From NCBI GenBank assembly GCA_016195395.1, contig JACPZR010000536.1, forward strand, positions 1 to 11,025: a stretch of DNA of 11,025 nucleotides. The letters are read 5' to 3'. Position numbers and translations under genes: made by a program. Positions 1 through 7,053 of this stretch are shown here, piece after piece; position 1 is the first letter of the stretch; each line of letters begins with the position of its first letter. Origin of the DNA: Spirochaetia bacterium. Its GTDB lineage: Bacteria; Spirochaetota; Leptospirae; Leptospirales; Leptonemataceae. A model generated the notes under the pieces. That model did no database searches. It saw nothing but the letters and a program-made list of their open reading frames with translations, and had not been told where the DNA came from.

Positions 1-64
1 AAACGCCCCCACAGCTTACATGCGGCGGGCGTTGAGACAAGCATTTTTTTGCAGCAGAGCCCGT

Positions 65-127
65 CAAATTAATTTGGCGCCGCACTATCAAATTTTATGT
101 GCGTCGCACCATTATTTGCACAATAAT
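65..127. promoter_or_regulatory. Possible operator cluster: three short palindromes
   Basis: Three inverted repeats lie within 63 bases: CAAATTAATTTG at 65-76 (perfect), GTGCGTCGCAC at 99-109 (5-base arms around one T), and ATTATT-TGCAC-AATAAT at 111-127. On the minus strand, TTGTGC followed 18 bases later by a CATAAA-like hexamer is a weak match to a sigma-70 promoter pointing left. Neither the regulator nor the regulated gene is visible, so function is inferred only from base composition and symmetry. Confidence 0.25.
77..112 (+). repeat. Imperfect 12-base direct repeat
   Basis: GCGCCGCACTAT (77-88) and GCGTCGCACCAT (101-112) match at 10 of 12 positions with a 24-base period. Such a repeat within the palindrome cluster could be a pair of binding sites for one regulator, but it is short enough to be chance. 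Confidence 0.3.
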
Positions 128-196
128 AGGGCCGTTTTTGCCTGGTTGGCAGGATTTTCCGCCACGCCGGCACGTCGCTTCGGCAGATCGGGGAGG

Positions 197-1459
197 TCAG
201 ACGGCGGGGGGCGTTGTTCTGCCGATCAGTTCACGGTACAGGTCTGCCGGAGGGGCGGAGAGCGGAGCGGCGCGCGCAATCAGCTGTCGCGCCCAGCGTC
301 GTTCCGCATATTCGCAGAGATCACGGATGCCGCGGCCGGACATGCCGTGCGCCGCTTTTCCCAAGTGGCCTAATTCCACCTGCGTCAGATGGCGGGCGTA
401 GTTTCCAAAGATCGCCGCACGCTCTTTTTCATCCGGCATGGGGAAGCTGATGACCTGATCAAAGCGCGACAAGAGTGCGTGGTCCAAATCCTGTGTGCGG
501 TTGGTGGCGCCGATTGTCAGCACTCCCTCTTTGGATTCAAAGCCGTCAATTTTTCGCAGGAGCACAGAGAGGACGCGGCGCGTTGCTTCAAAGAGACCTT
601 CCTCGCGCGAGCCCGCGAGCGAGTCGATTTCGTCGAGAAAAAGAACAACGCGGTCAAAGCCGGCTGCGGCGTCAAAAATTGCTGCCATGTTCTGCGCCGA
701 CTCGCCATAGTATTTGCTCAGGATATTTTCAATGGGCACGTACACGAGCGGCACGCCTGTCTCCGCGGCGATCACGCGCGCCATGGTTGTCTTGCCCACG
801 CCCGGCGGACCCTCAAAGAGAATCGCTTTGGGGAGGTTGTTTGCGTCCGGGCCCCGTGAGAGCTGTGCCACGCCGCGGAAAATGTCAGGGTTCTTCAGCG
901 GGAGGACAACGCTCTCCATCAGTTCCGTTTTTGTCTTCTCGTATCCGGCAATGCTTGCCCACGTTGCCTTCTCGCCTACAGACGGGTCGTAGACTGTTCC
1001 ACCCAGCGCCGTGAGTTTGTCGGCAGGACTCGATTGTCCTCCCTGAGTGAACTGACGGAACAAGCTGATGCATGCCTGGATGTCAAACTGGTCAAAGTTG
1101 CCGCGACGCGTTACCTCCACGCGCGGCCGGCTTCCAATGGATTGAAACTTGAATTTAGTTCCGGACACGGCGGCCTTGGCATCGAACGGATACTGGCCCA
1201 TGGACTGAAAGACAACGTAGCCCGGTTCAAAGGTGTGGATGCGGACGTTTTCAATATGCGTGCGTATGACGCCCAGCGCGTCCCAAAGTCTCTCGTTGTT
1301 CAAGCTGTCCGGAGCAAACGCGAACTTTGTCTCCCCCTGCTCGAGCGCAAAGAGAGGAATCTCCATGGCGGGCCGTCCGCCGCGCAGCTTCTCAAGCTCC
1401 TTTTCGATCTGCTCCCGCGCCTGCGGAAATTCAAGTTCGCCCTTGCGTTCGTCCGCCAT
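197..1459 (-). CDS. AAA+ ATPase with uncharacterised N-terminal domain
   Basis: Predicted AAA+ ATPase of 420 residues from the ATG at 1459. An in-frame TTG at 1495 would add 12 residues; neither start has a strong Shine-Dalgarno sequence. Counting from the ATG, Walker A GPPGVGKT sits at about 217-224, Walker B FLDEID at about 274-279 and an aromatic pore-loop-like KYYGES at about 249-254. The second region of homology, GATNRTQDLDHALLSRFD, begins near 317, and a sensor-2-type SGRGIRDLCEYAERRW begins near 374. The shortened second region of homology recalls the classical and meiotic clade (Vps4, katanin, Msp1) more than FtsH. Such proteins usually form hexamers that thread or remodel proteins. 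There is no transmembrane segment and no protease domain. Residues 1 to about 155 match no family I recognise and probably bind substrate or partner. The gene follows the hybrid kinase by 60 bases (24 if TTG), so cotranscription is likely. Confidence 0.88.
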   Translation of the reverse strand: MADERKGELEFPQAREQIEKELEKLRGGRPAMEIPLFALEQGETKFAFAPDSLNNERLWDALGVIRTHIENVRIHTFEPGYVVFQSMGQYPFDAKAAVSGTKFKFQSIGSRPRVEVTRRGNFDQFDIQACISLFRQFTQGGQSSPADKLTALGGTVYDPSVGEKATWASIAGYEKTKTELMESVVLPLKNPDIFRGVAQLSRGPDANNLPKAILFEGPPGVGKTTMARVIAAETGVPLVYVPIENILSKYYGESAQNMAAIFDAAAGFDRVVLFLDEIDSLAGSREEGLFEATRRVLSVLLRKIDGFESKEGVLTIGATNRTQDLDHALLSRFDQVISFPMPDEKERAAIFGNYARHLTQVELGHLGKAAHGMSGRGIRDLCEYAERRWARQLIARAAPLSAPPADLYRELIGRTTPPAV

Positions 1460-1519
1460 TGGTCGATGCACACGGTTGTGTACGGCCTTCGTCAAGTGGT
1501 TTTTGGCCTCTAGATGAGG

Positions 1520-4500
1520 CTAAGGCGCTTTGGCTTTCTTCTTGTCGAGTACGGCGCGGATGGGTCCCAGCATTTCAGAGACGACGTGCGGTTTCTGTAT
1601 GATCTGTGCAACGCCCGCCGCTTCCAGCCGGGCCCGCAGATGAGGATCTATGAATCCGCTCCAGATGATGACGCTTGCGTTGGGATCAATCTCTCGTATC
1701 TGGCGAAAGACCTCATCTCCCGGCAGTTTGGGCATTCCCAGGTCGCACAGAACGAGTGAGATTTCATGGCGGTGTTCTTTGAAAGTGGCAACGCCTTCTT
1801 CCCCGTCCTTGGCCGACAACACCGAGTAACCAGCCTCCGACAGATAGATGCCCAGCAGTTCTGAAAGGAGCGGCTCGTCTTCGATGACAAGCACGGTCTC
1901 CGAACCCTGGGGCGATCCTTTCTTCTTCTCTGTGTTCCGGGGAACTTCCAACGTCTGCTCTGCCACTGGAAAATACAGGCGGAACGTTGTGCCATGTCCC
2001 GGTCGGCTGTCCACTGCAATGGAACCCCGGTGGTTCTGGATGACCGACCATACGAGGGAGAGGCCGAGACCCGTGCCCTTGTTGACGGCTTTGGTTGTAA
2101 AGAACGGTTCAAAGATGCGTCGTTTTGTCTCTGCGTCCATACCTATGCCCGTGTCCGTAACGCTCATCACCACATATTCACTGGCGTTGGCTGTGGGGAA
2201 ATCCGCGAGCACTGCGTCGCGCCCCACTTTCTTTGTAGCGATGGTCAGGCGTCCGCCCTGCTGCATGGCGTCGCGCGCGTTCACGCACAGATTCAACAGC
2301 ACCTGATGGATCTGGGATGCATCCGCGAGAACGGGCGGGAGGTCGGCGTTCAGGTCTACGGTTACCGATATGGTCTTGGGGAACGTTGCCTCGAGCAGGC
2401 TCCGCATTTCACTGGCGATGTCGTTCAGGGAAACAGGTTTGGAGACAGACTCATCTTTGCGGGCAAGGGTGAGGAGTTGTCGCACAACGGCCGTGCCGCG
2501 GAGCGCCGACGTTTCGATAGCATCAATGCTTTTGGCGCTCTCAGATGAGATTGTGGGCTGGTCTTTCAGTCTTTGGGTATGGCCCATGATTATGCTCAGG
2601 ATATTGTTAAAATCATGCGCAATCCCACTTGCGAGTGTTCCCAGTCCCTCCAACTTGCCCGACTGGTTCAACTGCTCAAGGAGCCGCTCACGGTCCTTCT
2701 CCTCGCGCTTGCGTTCTGTAATGTCGAGAACGATCCCTGACAGCGATAGAATGCTCCCGTCAGAGTCATGGATACTGTCTCCGGCTTCACCCCAGACATT
2801 GCGGATTGTGCCGTCAGGCCTCACTACACGGTACTCCAATGGAATGGGTTTCCCAAACTTTGCCACTGATTCGTTGCTGGCCTCTACAGCTTTGCGATCC
2901 TCCGGGTGAATGGCTTTCTTTACGATCGCTTCGAGGTCACCGTCGAAGGTGTCTTTATCGACGCCGAAGATCCGGTACATTTCGTCTGACCATGTGACCG
3001 TATTTGTTTTCACATTCCAGACCCAGCTTCCCATGTGCGCAATCTCCTGCGCACGCCGGAGCTGGGCGGCATTTTCCCGGAGCGCTTCCGCCGCGCGCTC
3101 CCGTTCCGTAATATCCCTGGCCGCCGCAAAAACTCCCTGGATGGTCCCCGACTCGTTCAGATAACTTACCGCGTTATACAGAACCTTGGTCTCCTTTCCT
3201 GTCTGATGCCGGATCGTCAGAGGGTAGTCCCGCACCAGGCCTTCTAACAGAACCTTCTGGTATCCCGCTTTGGCCTTCTGGGGATCCGTGAAGTACGCGG
3301 AAAAATCCGTTCCGACGAGAATATCCCTTTGAAGGCCGGTGACGAGTTCCGTGGCTTGGTTCACATCGGTGATCTTGCCCTCCGGGCTGATCGTTACCAG
3401 CGGGTCAAGGCTGGCTTCAAGAAGGCCGCGCGCATACAGCGACGCCGCGCGCAGCGCCTCTTCCGCCCGCTTGCGTTCCGTAATGTCCTGCACGATGGCC
3501 AGATGATGCCTTGGTGGTTCGTCGGGGTTCCAAAGCGCGGATACGCTCAGGTTCCCCCACAAAACGGAACCGTCCTTCTTCACATAACGCTTGTCGATTG
3601 TGAATTCGCGGAAATCTCCGCGCACCAGCCGACGAACGCGGTCAGAATCCTCGTCCCGCGTATCCGGGTGCGTCACGTCTTGGAACGTGAGTTTCATGAG
3701 TTCTTCGTGAGGGTAACCGAGCATGGAAGAAAACTTCCTGTTGGCCCAGATGAATCTTCCGGTGTGTGAATCAACGCGCACAACGCCCACGGCCGCCTGC
3801 TCAGACATTGCGCGGAATTCCTTCTCACGCTCTACGAGCGCCTCTTCCGTCAGTTTTAGATCCGTGACATCCTGAAGCGTTCCGATCATTCCAATGATCT
3901 TTCCGTCCGCATTGCGCTGTAGTTCTCCAAAACCATGGACCCAGCGCACGGACTGATTGACGGGACGTATGATGCGGTAGCGTCGGTTGAACGGTTGTCC
4001 CTTTTCGAGCACTTGGTTCTGGAGGTACGCGTTCACGCCCGGTGCGTCATCGGGATGGATGAGCTCCGCCCAGCTTTTTAGGGTCCGGTGGAAATCGGGC
4101 GGGACACCCAGGATTTCATCCAGCATGGAAGAGCCGGACCATTCTCCTGTGATGAGGTCTGTCTTGTAGCTTGCGATGCGGGCAATGCGCTGCGATTCGT
4201 TCAACAGGAGCGTCTGTTCTTTCAGCTCATCCTGGCTGCGACGCCGTTCTGTAATGTCGCGGAAAAAACAGATGAACCCGTGCGGCGCAACGTAGCTGAT
4301 CGTGGCGTCCACAAGGAAGGTCCTGCCGTCCTTTCGCTTATGCCATGTCTCAAAACGGTCATGGCCGTTTGACATGATCTTGTGCATGTGGACGGCAGTG
4401 TCTGCCGGCGACTCTGAGGCTTCCAGGTCCCCAATCTGCATCGTGAGCAGTTCGCTTTTGGTGTATCCTGAAAGGAGACAGTAACCTTGATTGACCTGCA

Positions 4501-4618
4501 CAATGTGCCCGGCAGGGTCTGCGATCCAGAATCCGTCCCGGAAATTCTCGATGATCGACTGATACAGTTCTGGGGGTGTTTCTTGGAACACTGTTTGGCC
4601 CGCCTGCGAACGCATCAT
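1520..4618 (-). CDS. Hybrid sensor histidine kinase, five PAS domains plus REC
   Basis: Large soluble hybrid histidine kinase, 1032 residues from the ATG at 4618; an in-frame TTG at 4648 has a distant GGA and would add 10. Five PAS/PAC units follow one another at about 17-125, 145-255, 262-385, 392-508 and 520-640. All but the second end in a DITER-type PAC motif (the second ends in DVTDL). The kinase core follows: H-box GIAHDFNN with His668 as the likely phosphorylation site, N-box NLCVNARDAM, G1 DTGIGM, F-box FEPFFTTK and G2 GTGLGLS. A C-terminal receiver has Asp959 in LCDLGMP, Ser in place of the usual Thr (IIWSGF) and Lys in QKPH. No transmembrane segment is seen, so it should sense cytoplasmic signals such as redox state, a ligand or a gas; no ligand can be named. 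There is no DNA-binding output. It starts divergently from the DUF4416 gene and precedes the AAA+ gene. Confidence 0.93.
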   Translation of the reverse strand: MMRSQAGQTVFQETPPELYQSIIENFRDGFWIADPAGHIVQVNQGYCLLSGYTKSELLTMQIGDLEASESPADTAVHMHKIMSNGHDRFETWHKRKDGRTFLVDATISYVAPHGFICFFRDITERRRSQDELKEQTLLLNESQRIARIASYKTDLITGEWSGSSMLDEILGVPPDFHRTLKSWAELIHPDDAPGVNAYLQNQVLEKGQPFNRRYRIIRPVNQSVRWVHGFGELQRNADGKIIGMIGTLQDVTDLKLTEEALVEREKEFRAMSEQAAVGVVRVDSHTGRFIWANRKFSSMLGYPHEELMKLTFQDVTHPDTRDEDSDRVRRLVRGDFREFTIDKRYVKKDGSVLWGNLSVSALWNPDEPPRHHLAIVQDITERKRAEEALRAASLYARGLLEASLDPLVTISPEGKITDVNQATELVTGLQRDILVGTDFSAYFTDPQKAKAGYQKVLLEGLVRDYPLTIRHQTGKETKVLYNAVSYLNESGTIQGVFAAARDITERERAAEALRENAAQLRRAQEIAHMGSWVWNVKTNTVTWSDEMYRIFGVDKDTFDGDLEAIVKKAIHPEDRKAVEASNESVAKFGKPIPLEYRVVRPDGTIRNVWGEAGDSIHDSDGSILSLSGIVLDITERKREEKDRERLLEQLNQSGKLEGLGTLASGIAHDFNNILSIIMGHTQRLKDQPTISSESAKSIDAIETSALRGTAVVRQLLTLARKDESVSKPVSLNDIASEMRSLLEATFPKTISVTVDLNADLPPVLADASQIHQVLLNLCVNARDAMQQGGRLTIATKKVGRDAVLADFPTANASEYVVMSVTDTGIGMDAETKRRIFEPFFTTKAVNKGTGLGLSLVWSVIQNHRGSIAVDSRPGHGTTFRLYFPVAEQTLEVPRNTEKKKGSPQGSETVLVIEDEPLLSELLGIYLSEAGYSVLSAKDGEEGVATFKEHRHEISLVLCDLGMPKLPGDEVFRQIREIDPNASVIIWSGFIDPHLRARLEAAGVAQIIQKPHVVSEMLGPIRAVLDKKKAKAP

Positions 4619-4719
4619 CAAACTGTTGGACCGACTTGTTTTGGGCAAGACTTTCTATTCCGATCCGGCATGTAAAGTATCATGCTTGCCCCTGGGATGC
4701 CTCGCGGCGACCCTTGTTC

Positions 4720-5247
4720 ATGGCGAAGTGGAAGCCACCCGTCAATGAGCCCAAGCCTGCGCGGCCGTACGTTGCGGTATCTTTCAGCGACATGGACCTC
4801 TATTTCAAGGCCCGCAAGGACCTGGAGGATGTGTTTGGAAAAGCTGACTTTGAAACCCCGGCTATCCGGAGCGCGAATCTGCGGTCGCTCTATGGGAAGA
4901 CGGCGCCGGAACAGATCCGATTTGTGAGTTTCCAGCGGCCCGTCGGCAGAGAAGAACTGGTGGATATCAGGCGGAAGCTCCTGACCATCGAGACCAAGCG
5001 GCAGGACAACGGGCGTCCGCTCGTGGAGCTGGATCCGGGCTACGTGGCTGACTACACGGTGGTGCGGACTTCCTTGGAAGAAGACTTTCACCGCGTGTAT
5101 CTTTACAGCGGGATATGGGCGGAGACTCTTTTCTATTTTGAGCGGATGACGTTTCGTCCTTACAGTCATACGCCCGACTTATACCGAGAAAGCGACGTTG
5201 TGACGGTGATGAATGACCTTCGAATTATTTACTCCAATCAGAAATAG
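4720..5247 (+). CDS. DUF4416 family protein
   Basis: A 175-residue protein from the ATG at 4720. The frame is open further upstream, but the encoded residues there look non-coding and include part of the kinase 5' end. It resembles DUF4416 proteins, which are small, soluble and of unknown function. Shared features are an N-terminal segment like PYVAVSFSDMDLYFKA, a central SFQRPVGREELVDIRRKL, the signature ELDPGYVADYTVV, then HRVYLYSGIWAET, and a C-terminal Tyr- and Arg-rich end with the sequence HTPDLYRE. Length matches the family. No catalytic residues are established, so none are claimed. There is no clear Shine-Dalgarno sequence before this ATG. The gene is divergent from the kinase, and its last 35 bases overlap the start of the following lipoprotein gene, so the two are probably translated together. 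Confidence 0.85.
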   Translation: MAKWKPPVNEPKPARPYVAVSFSDMDLYFKARKDLEDVFGKADFETPAIRSANLRSLYGKTAPEQIRFVSFQRPVGREELVDIRRKLLTIETKRQDNGRPLVELDPGYVADYTVVRTSLEEDFHRVYLYSGIWAETLFYFERMTFRPYSHTPDLYRESDVVTVMNDLRIIYSNQK

Positions 5248-5791
5248 CGTTATCACGGCAGCAATGGCTGCAGCCCTCTGCCTCACGGCATCGTGCGATC
5301 TGCACGTCACCCGCGCATTTTTCTGCGACGACTATTCCGACCACTGTGAAGCGCAGATGCCGGAGGCGCACCAGTACCAATTCCAAATCCCTGCCGACAA
5401 GACGCGAACCTGGCGCGATTTGTCTTTCTACATGTATTTTCACAGCCGGCAGACGCCGGGCCTGCGCGTGGATTTTTCCCGGAAGCTGACGGAAGCGGAG
5501 GCCGACCGCGTGCGTCGGAACGGAAGCTGCCCGTGGACCCTTGTAAAGAACGGCCGGGTGGTGGGCGGGCACTTGGAGGGCTTTCGGTTGGATGAAAACG
5601 GGGCCGGCATGTGGTGCTTTGATTACCTGGGCACAATGCTCCTGGAATATCACAAAAAGTATGGTTCTGTGGGAGAGGCGCCGCGCCAGGATTTCTTTCC
5701 CGTGAATCTCCAGCTGGAATTTCACAGCGGTGAGCCGGGACTTTCCGCGTCATTGGCTGGTCCTGTCACAGTGCGTTGGGACGTTAAATAG
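5213..5791 (+). CDS. Predicted small cysteine-containing lipoprotein, unknown function
   Basis: A 192-residue protein of no family I recognise. The N-terminus has an Arg at 10, a hydrophobic run at 12-26 and a lipobox-like LTASC with Cys28. The -3 residue is Thr rather than the usual Leu, Val or Ile, so ordinary signal peptidase I export is also possible. If Cys28 is lipidated, the protein is anchored facing the periplasm. Four more cysteines (38, 45, 106, 135) follow, compatible with two disulfides. The rest alternates aromatic and basic residues and looks like a beta-rich globular domain. The start ATG overlaps the DUF4416 gene by 35 bases and is preceded by GGTGAT at a distance matching the 3' part of a Shine-Dalgarno sequence. 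A later ATG at 5264 would leave too short a signal. Its position between DUF4416 and the BFN-UVR gene suggests an operon but gives no function. Confidence 0.72.
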   Translation: MTFELFTPIRNSVITAAMAAALCLTASCDLHVTRAFFCDDYSDHCEAQMPEAHQYQFQIPADKTRTWRDLSFYMYFHSRQTPGLRVDFSRKLTEAEADRVRRNGSCPWTLVKNGRVVGGHLEGFRLDENGAGMWCFDYLGTMLLEYHKKYGSVGEAPRQDFFPVNLQLEFHSGEPGLSASLAGPVTVRWDVK

Positions 5792-5882
5792 AAGGATCAC
5801 GTCGGAGCGACGGGCTGAAAAAGCCGTGCCGGGGACGGAAAAATTGGTTTCTCTTCCCGCAATCGCTCCAAGGATGGCAACG

Positions 5883-6458
5883 ATGCTCGAAGTCACGATT
5901 TCGGACGTGTCGATAACGAACGTAGGTTTTGCTATTTTCTTGAAACCAACGGGTTCCACGTCCACTAAGGTCGTTCCCATTTTCATTGGCCCGCTGGAAA
6001 CGTATTCTATTTCGAGCGCACTGGATGGAGTAACGCCTCCCAGTCCAAACACACATGACCTGCTCATCAATATGCTTCAGGAAATGGAAGCTAAAGTGAT
6101 GCACGTTGTCATCAATGACATCATCGGCAACATCTTCTACGCGCGGATCGTGGTCCAGTCCACGGACGGCGTTGTGGAAATGGATGCCCGCCCGTCGGAC
6201 TCGGTGGCCATCGCCATACGCGCCAAATGCCCCATCTACATGAATGAAAAAGTCTACCAGGAAGCAGCGGTCGTCATTGGAGAAGAGGGCACCACAACGG
6301 AAGCGGCGGAAGGGACAGAGTCGGAAGAGTCGGCCCCGGAACCCCGGAATGAGCTGGAGCGTTTGAAACAGCAGCTCCAGAAAGCCGTGGAAACAGAAAG
6401 CTTTGAAGAAGCAGCGCAGCTCCGCGACAAGATCAAGAAGCTCACTCAAGAAAACTAA
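5883..6458 (+). CDS. Bifunctional nuclease (BFN/DUF151) domain with UVR motif
   Basis: Predicted 191-residue bifunctional-nuclease-family protein. The ATG at 5883 is chosen because AAGGA lies 8 bases upstream; an ATG at 5874 and longer in-frame starts have no such site and add atypical residues. The BFN domain spans about 1-135, with VVPIFIGPLETYSI, NTHDLL, and the strongly conserved MDARPSDSVAIAIR followed by CPIYMNEKV. An acidic, Glu/Thr/Ser-rich linker (about 134-155) leads to a UVR motif at 156-190 (NELERLKQQLQKAVE, then SFEEAAQLRDKIKKL), the helical hairpin that UvrB and UvrC use to bind each other. BFN members have been reported to have DNase and RNase activity; the UVR motif suggests docking to a partner, but in vivo substrates are unclear. 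The gene lies 91 bases after the lipoprotein gene and converges on the adenosyltransferase gene. Confidence 0.9.
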   Translation: MLEVTISDVSITNVGFAIFLKPTGSTSTKVVPIFIGPLETYSISSALDGVTPPSPNTHDLLINMLQEMEAKVMHVVINDIIGNIFYARIVVQSTDGVVEMDARPSDSVAIAIRAKCPIYMNEKVYQEAAVVIGEEGTTTEAAEGTESEESAPEPRNELERLKQQLQKAVETESFEEAAQLRDKIKKLTQEN

Positions 6459-6476
6459 TCAGGAAAACTCATCAAG
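6451..6476 (+). repeat. 13-base tandem duplication at the BFN stop codon
   Basis: AAAACTAATCAGG (6451-6463) is followed at once by AAAACTCATCAAG (6464-6476); 11 of 13 bases match. The first copy contains the TAA stop of the BFN-UVR gene. It looks like a small replication-slippage duplication rather than a functional element. Confidence 0.45.
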
Positions 6477-6478
6477 AG

Positions 6479-6518
6479 AACCGGGCGGCTTTGGAGCCTG
6501 TCGTGTTTAGGGCCGGTT
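6479..6518. terminator. Weak possible bidirectional terminator
   Basis: AACCGG (6479-6484) pairs with CCGGTT (6513-6518), enclosing a smaller GGCT-TTGG-AGCC hairpin (6487-6498). On the plus strand the right arm runs into TTATTTCT, a modest T-rich tail. The element sits between the converging BFN-UVR and adenosyltransferase genes, where a shared terminator is expected, and its right arm overlaps the TAA of the latter. The large loop and short stems make this tentative. Confidence 0.25.
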
Positions 6519-7053
6519 ATTTCTGCCGCGACTTCCAGGAAATGTCAGCTACGCCGGCTGATGCGTTCGCGTAACGGGCCACGGTGAAGAGATAGTCGGA
6601 AAGTCGGTTGATGTATTTGTACGCGCCCGCGTCTACGCTCCGGTCCGTCATCATTCGTTCCAGGCGTCTGCATACGGAACGGGCCACGTGCGTAAGAGAA
6701 GCCCCCTTTGTGCCGCCGGGCAGGATGAAGTGTTTGAGCGCGGCAAGTCCCGACGTCATCCGGTCAATCGAGCGCTCCAGTACGATAACGTCATCCTCCC
6801 GGATGGCCGGCTCCGGTCCCTTCCATCCCGCCAGTTCCGATCCCAATTCAAAGAGAAGGCTTTGGATCTGTTCAAACTCACGCTTAGTCTCTTCAAGAGG
6901 AGCTCCCTCAAAGAAAGCGGCGGCGGCGCCCATGCAGGAGTTGAGTTCATCCACCGTGCCGTAGAGGTCCACGCGTTCGTGCGACTTGCGGACGTGCTCC
7001 CCGCTGGCCAGTTGTGTCTGTCCGCTGTCGCCCTTTTTGGTATAGATCTTCAT
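6517..7053 (-). CDS. pduO: ATP:cob(I)alamin adenosyltransferase, PduO type
   Basis: A 178-residue protein with the full set of PduO-family signatures. They are the N-terminal ATP-binding TKKGDSGQTQL (5-15), RVDLYGTVDELNS (about 27-39), FILPGGTKGASLTHVARSVCRRLER in the middle, and YKYINRLSDYLFTVARY near the C-terminus. The family transfers the adenosyl group of ATP to cob(I)alamin, making the coenzyme form of B12; it is a soluble trimer unrelated in sequence to CobA-type enzymes. No propanediol or ethanolamine utilisation genes are nearby, so this is likely the housekeeping or salvage enzyme, and the symbol denotes the family type only. Its ATG shares its A with the TGA of tmk, implying translational coupling. 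There is no clear ribosome-binding site of its own: an AAGG lies 13 bases upstream. Confidence 0.95.
   Translation of the reverse strand: MKIYTKKGDSGQTQLASGEHVRKSHERVDLYGTVDELNSCMGAAAAFFEGAPLEETKREFEQIQSLLFELGSELAGWKGPEPAIREDDVIVLERSIDRMTSGLAALKHFILPGGTKGASLTHVARSVCRRLERMMTDRSVDAGAYKYINRLSDYLFTVARYANASAGVADISWKSRQK

Larger units (their letters stand above)
1..196. other. Non-coding left-edge region, AT-rich and palindrome-rich
   Basis: No credible gene is seen here. The AAA+ gene ends at 197 reading leftward, so this stretch lies downstream of it and next to whatever lies off the left edge. Bases 44-130 are clearly more AT-rich than the surrounding coding DNA. They hold a perfect 12-base palindrome (65-76), an 11-base odd palindrome (99-109) and a 6-base-arm inverted repeat (111-127). 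That is the look of a promoter or operator region for a leftward gene outside the window. No strong hairpin followed by a T-run was found for terminating the kinase-AAA transcript; the T7 run at 44-50 has no good stem before it. The regulatory reading is inference. Confidence 0.5.

Noticed and set aside
44..50. T7 run as a rho-independent terminator
   Set aside because: The only stem preceding it is GCTT/AAGC with a wide loop, too weak to support a terminator call.
1520..4618. Long internal repeats in the kinase gene as a mobile or duplicated element
   Set aside because: The repeated DITER-type segments are the normal PAC ends of successive PAS domains, diverged at DNA level; they are domain repeats, not a DNA repeat.
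5730..5882. Longer in-frame start for the BFN-UVR gene
   Set aside because: The 51 extra residues are unlike the family, overlap the lipoprotein gene, and lack a ribosome-binding site, whereas the ATG at 5883 has AAGGA at a good distance.
5784..6449. A 221-codon minus-strand frame opposite the BFN-UVR gene
   Set aside because: The plus strand carries conserved BFN and UVR motifs. The antisense product is rich in Arg, Phe and His with low-complexity character typical of shadows.
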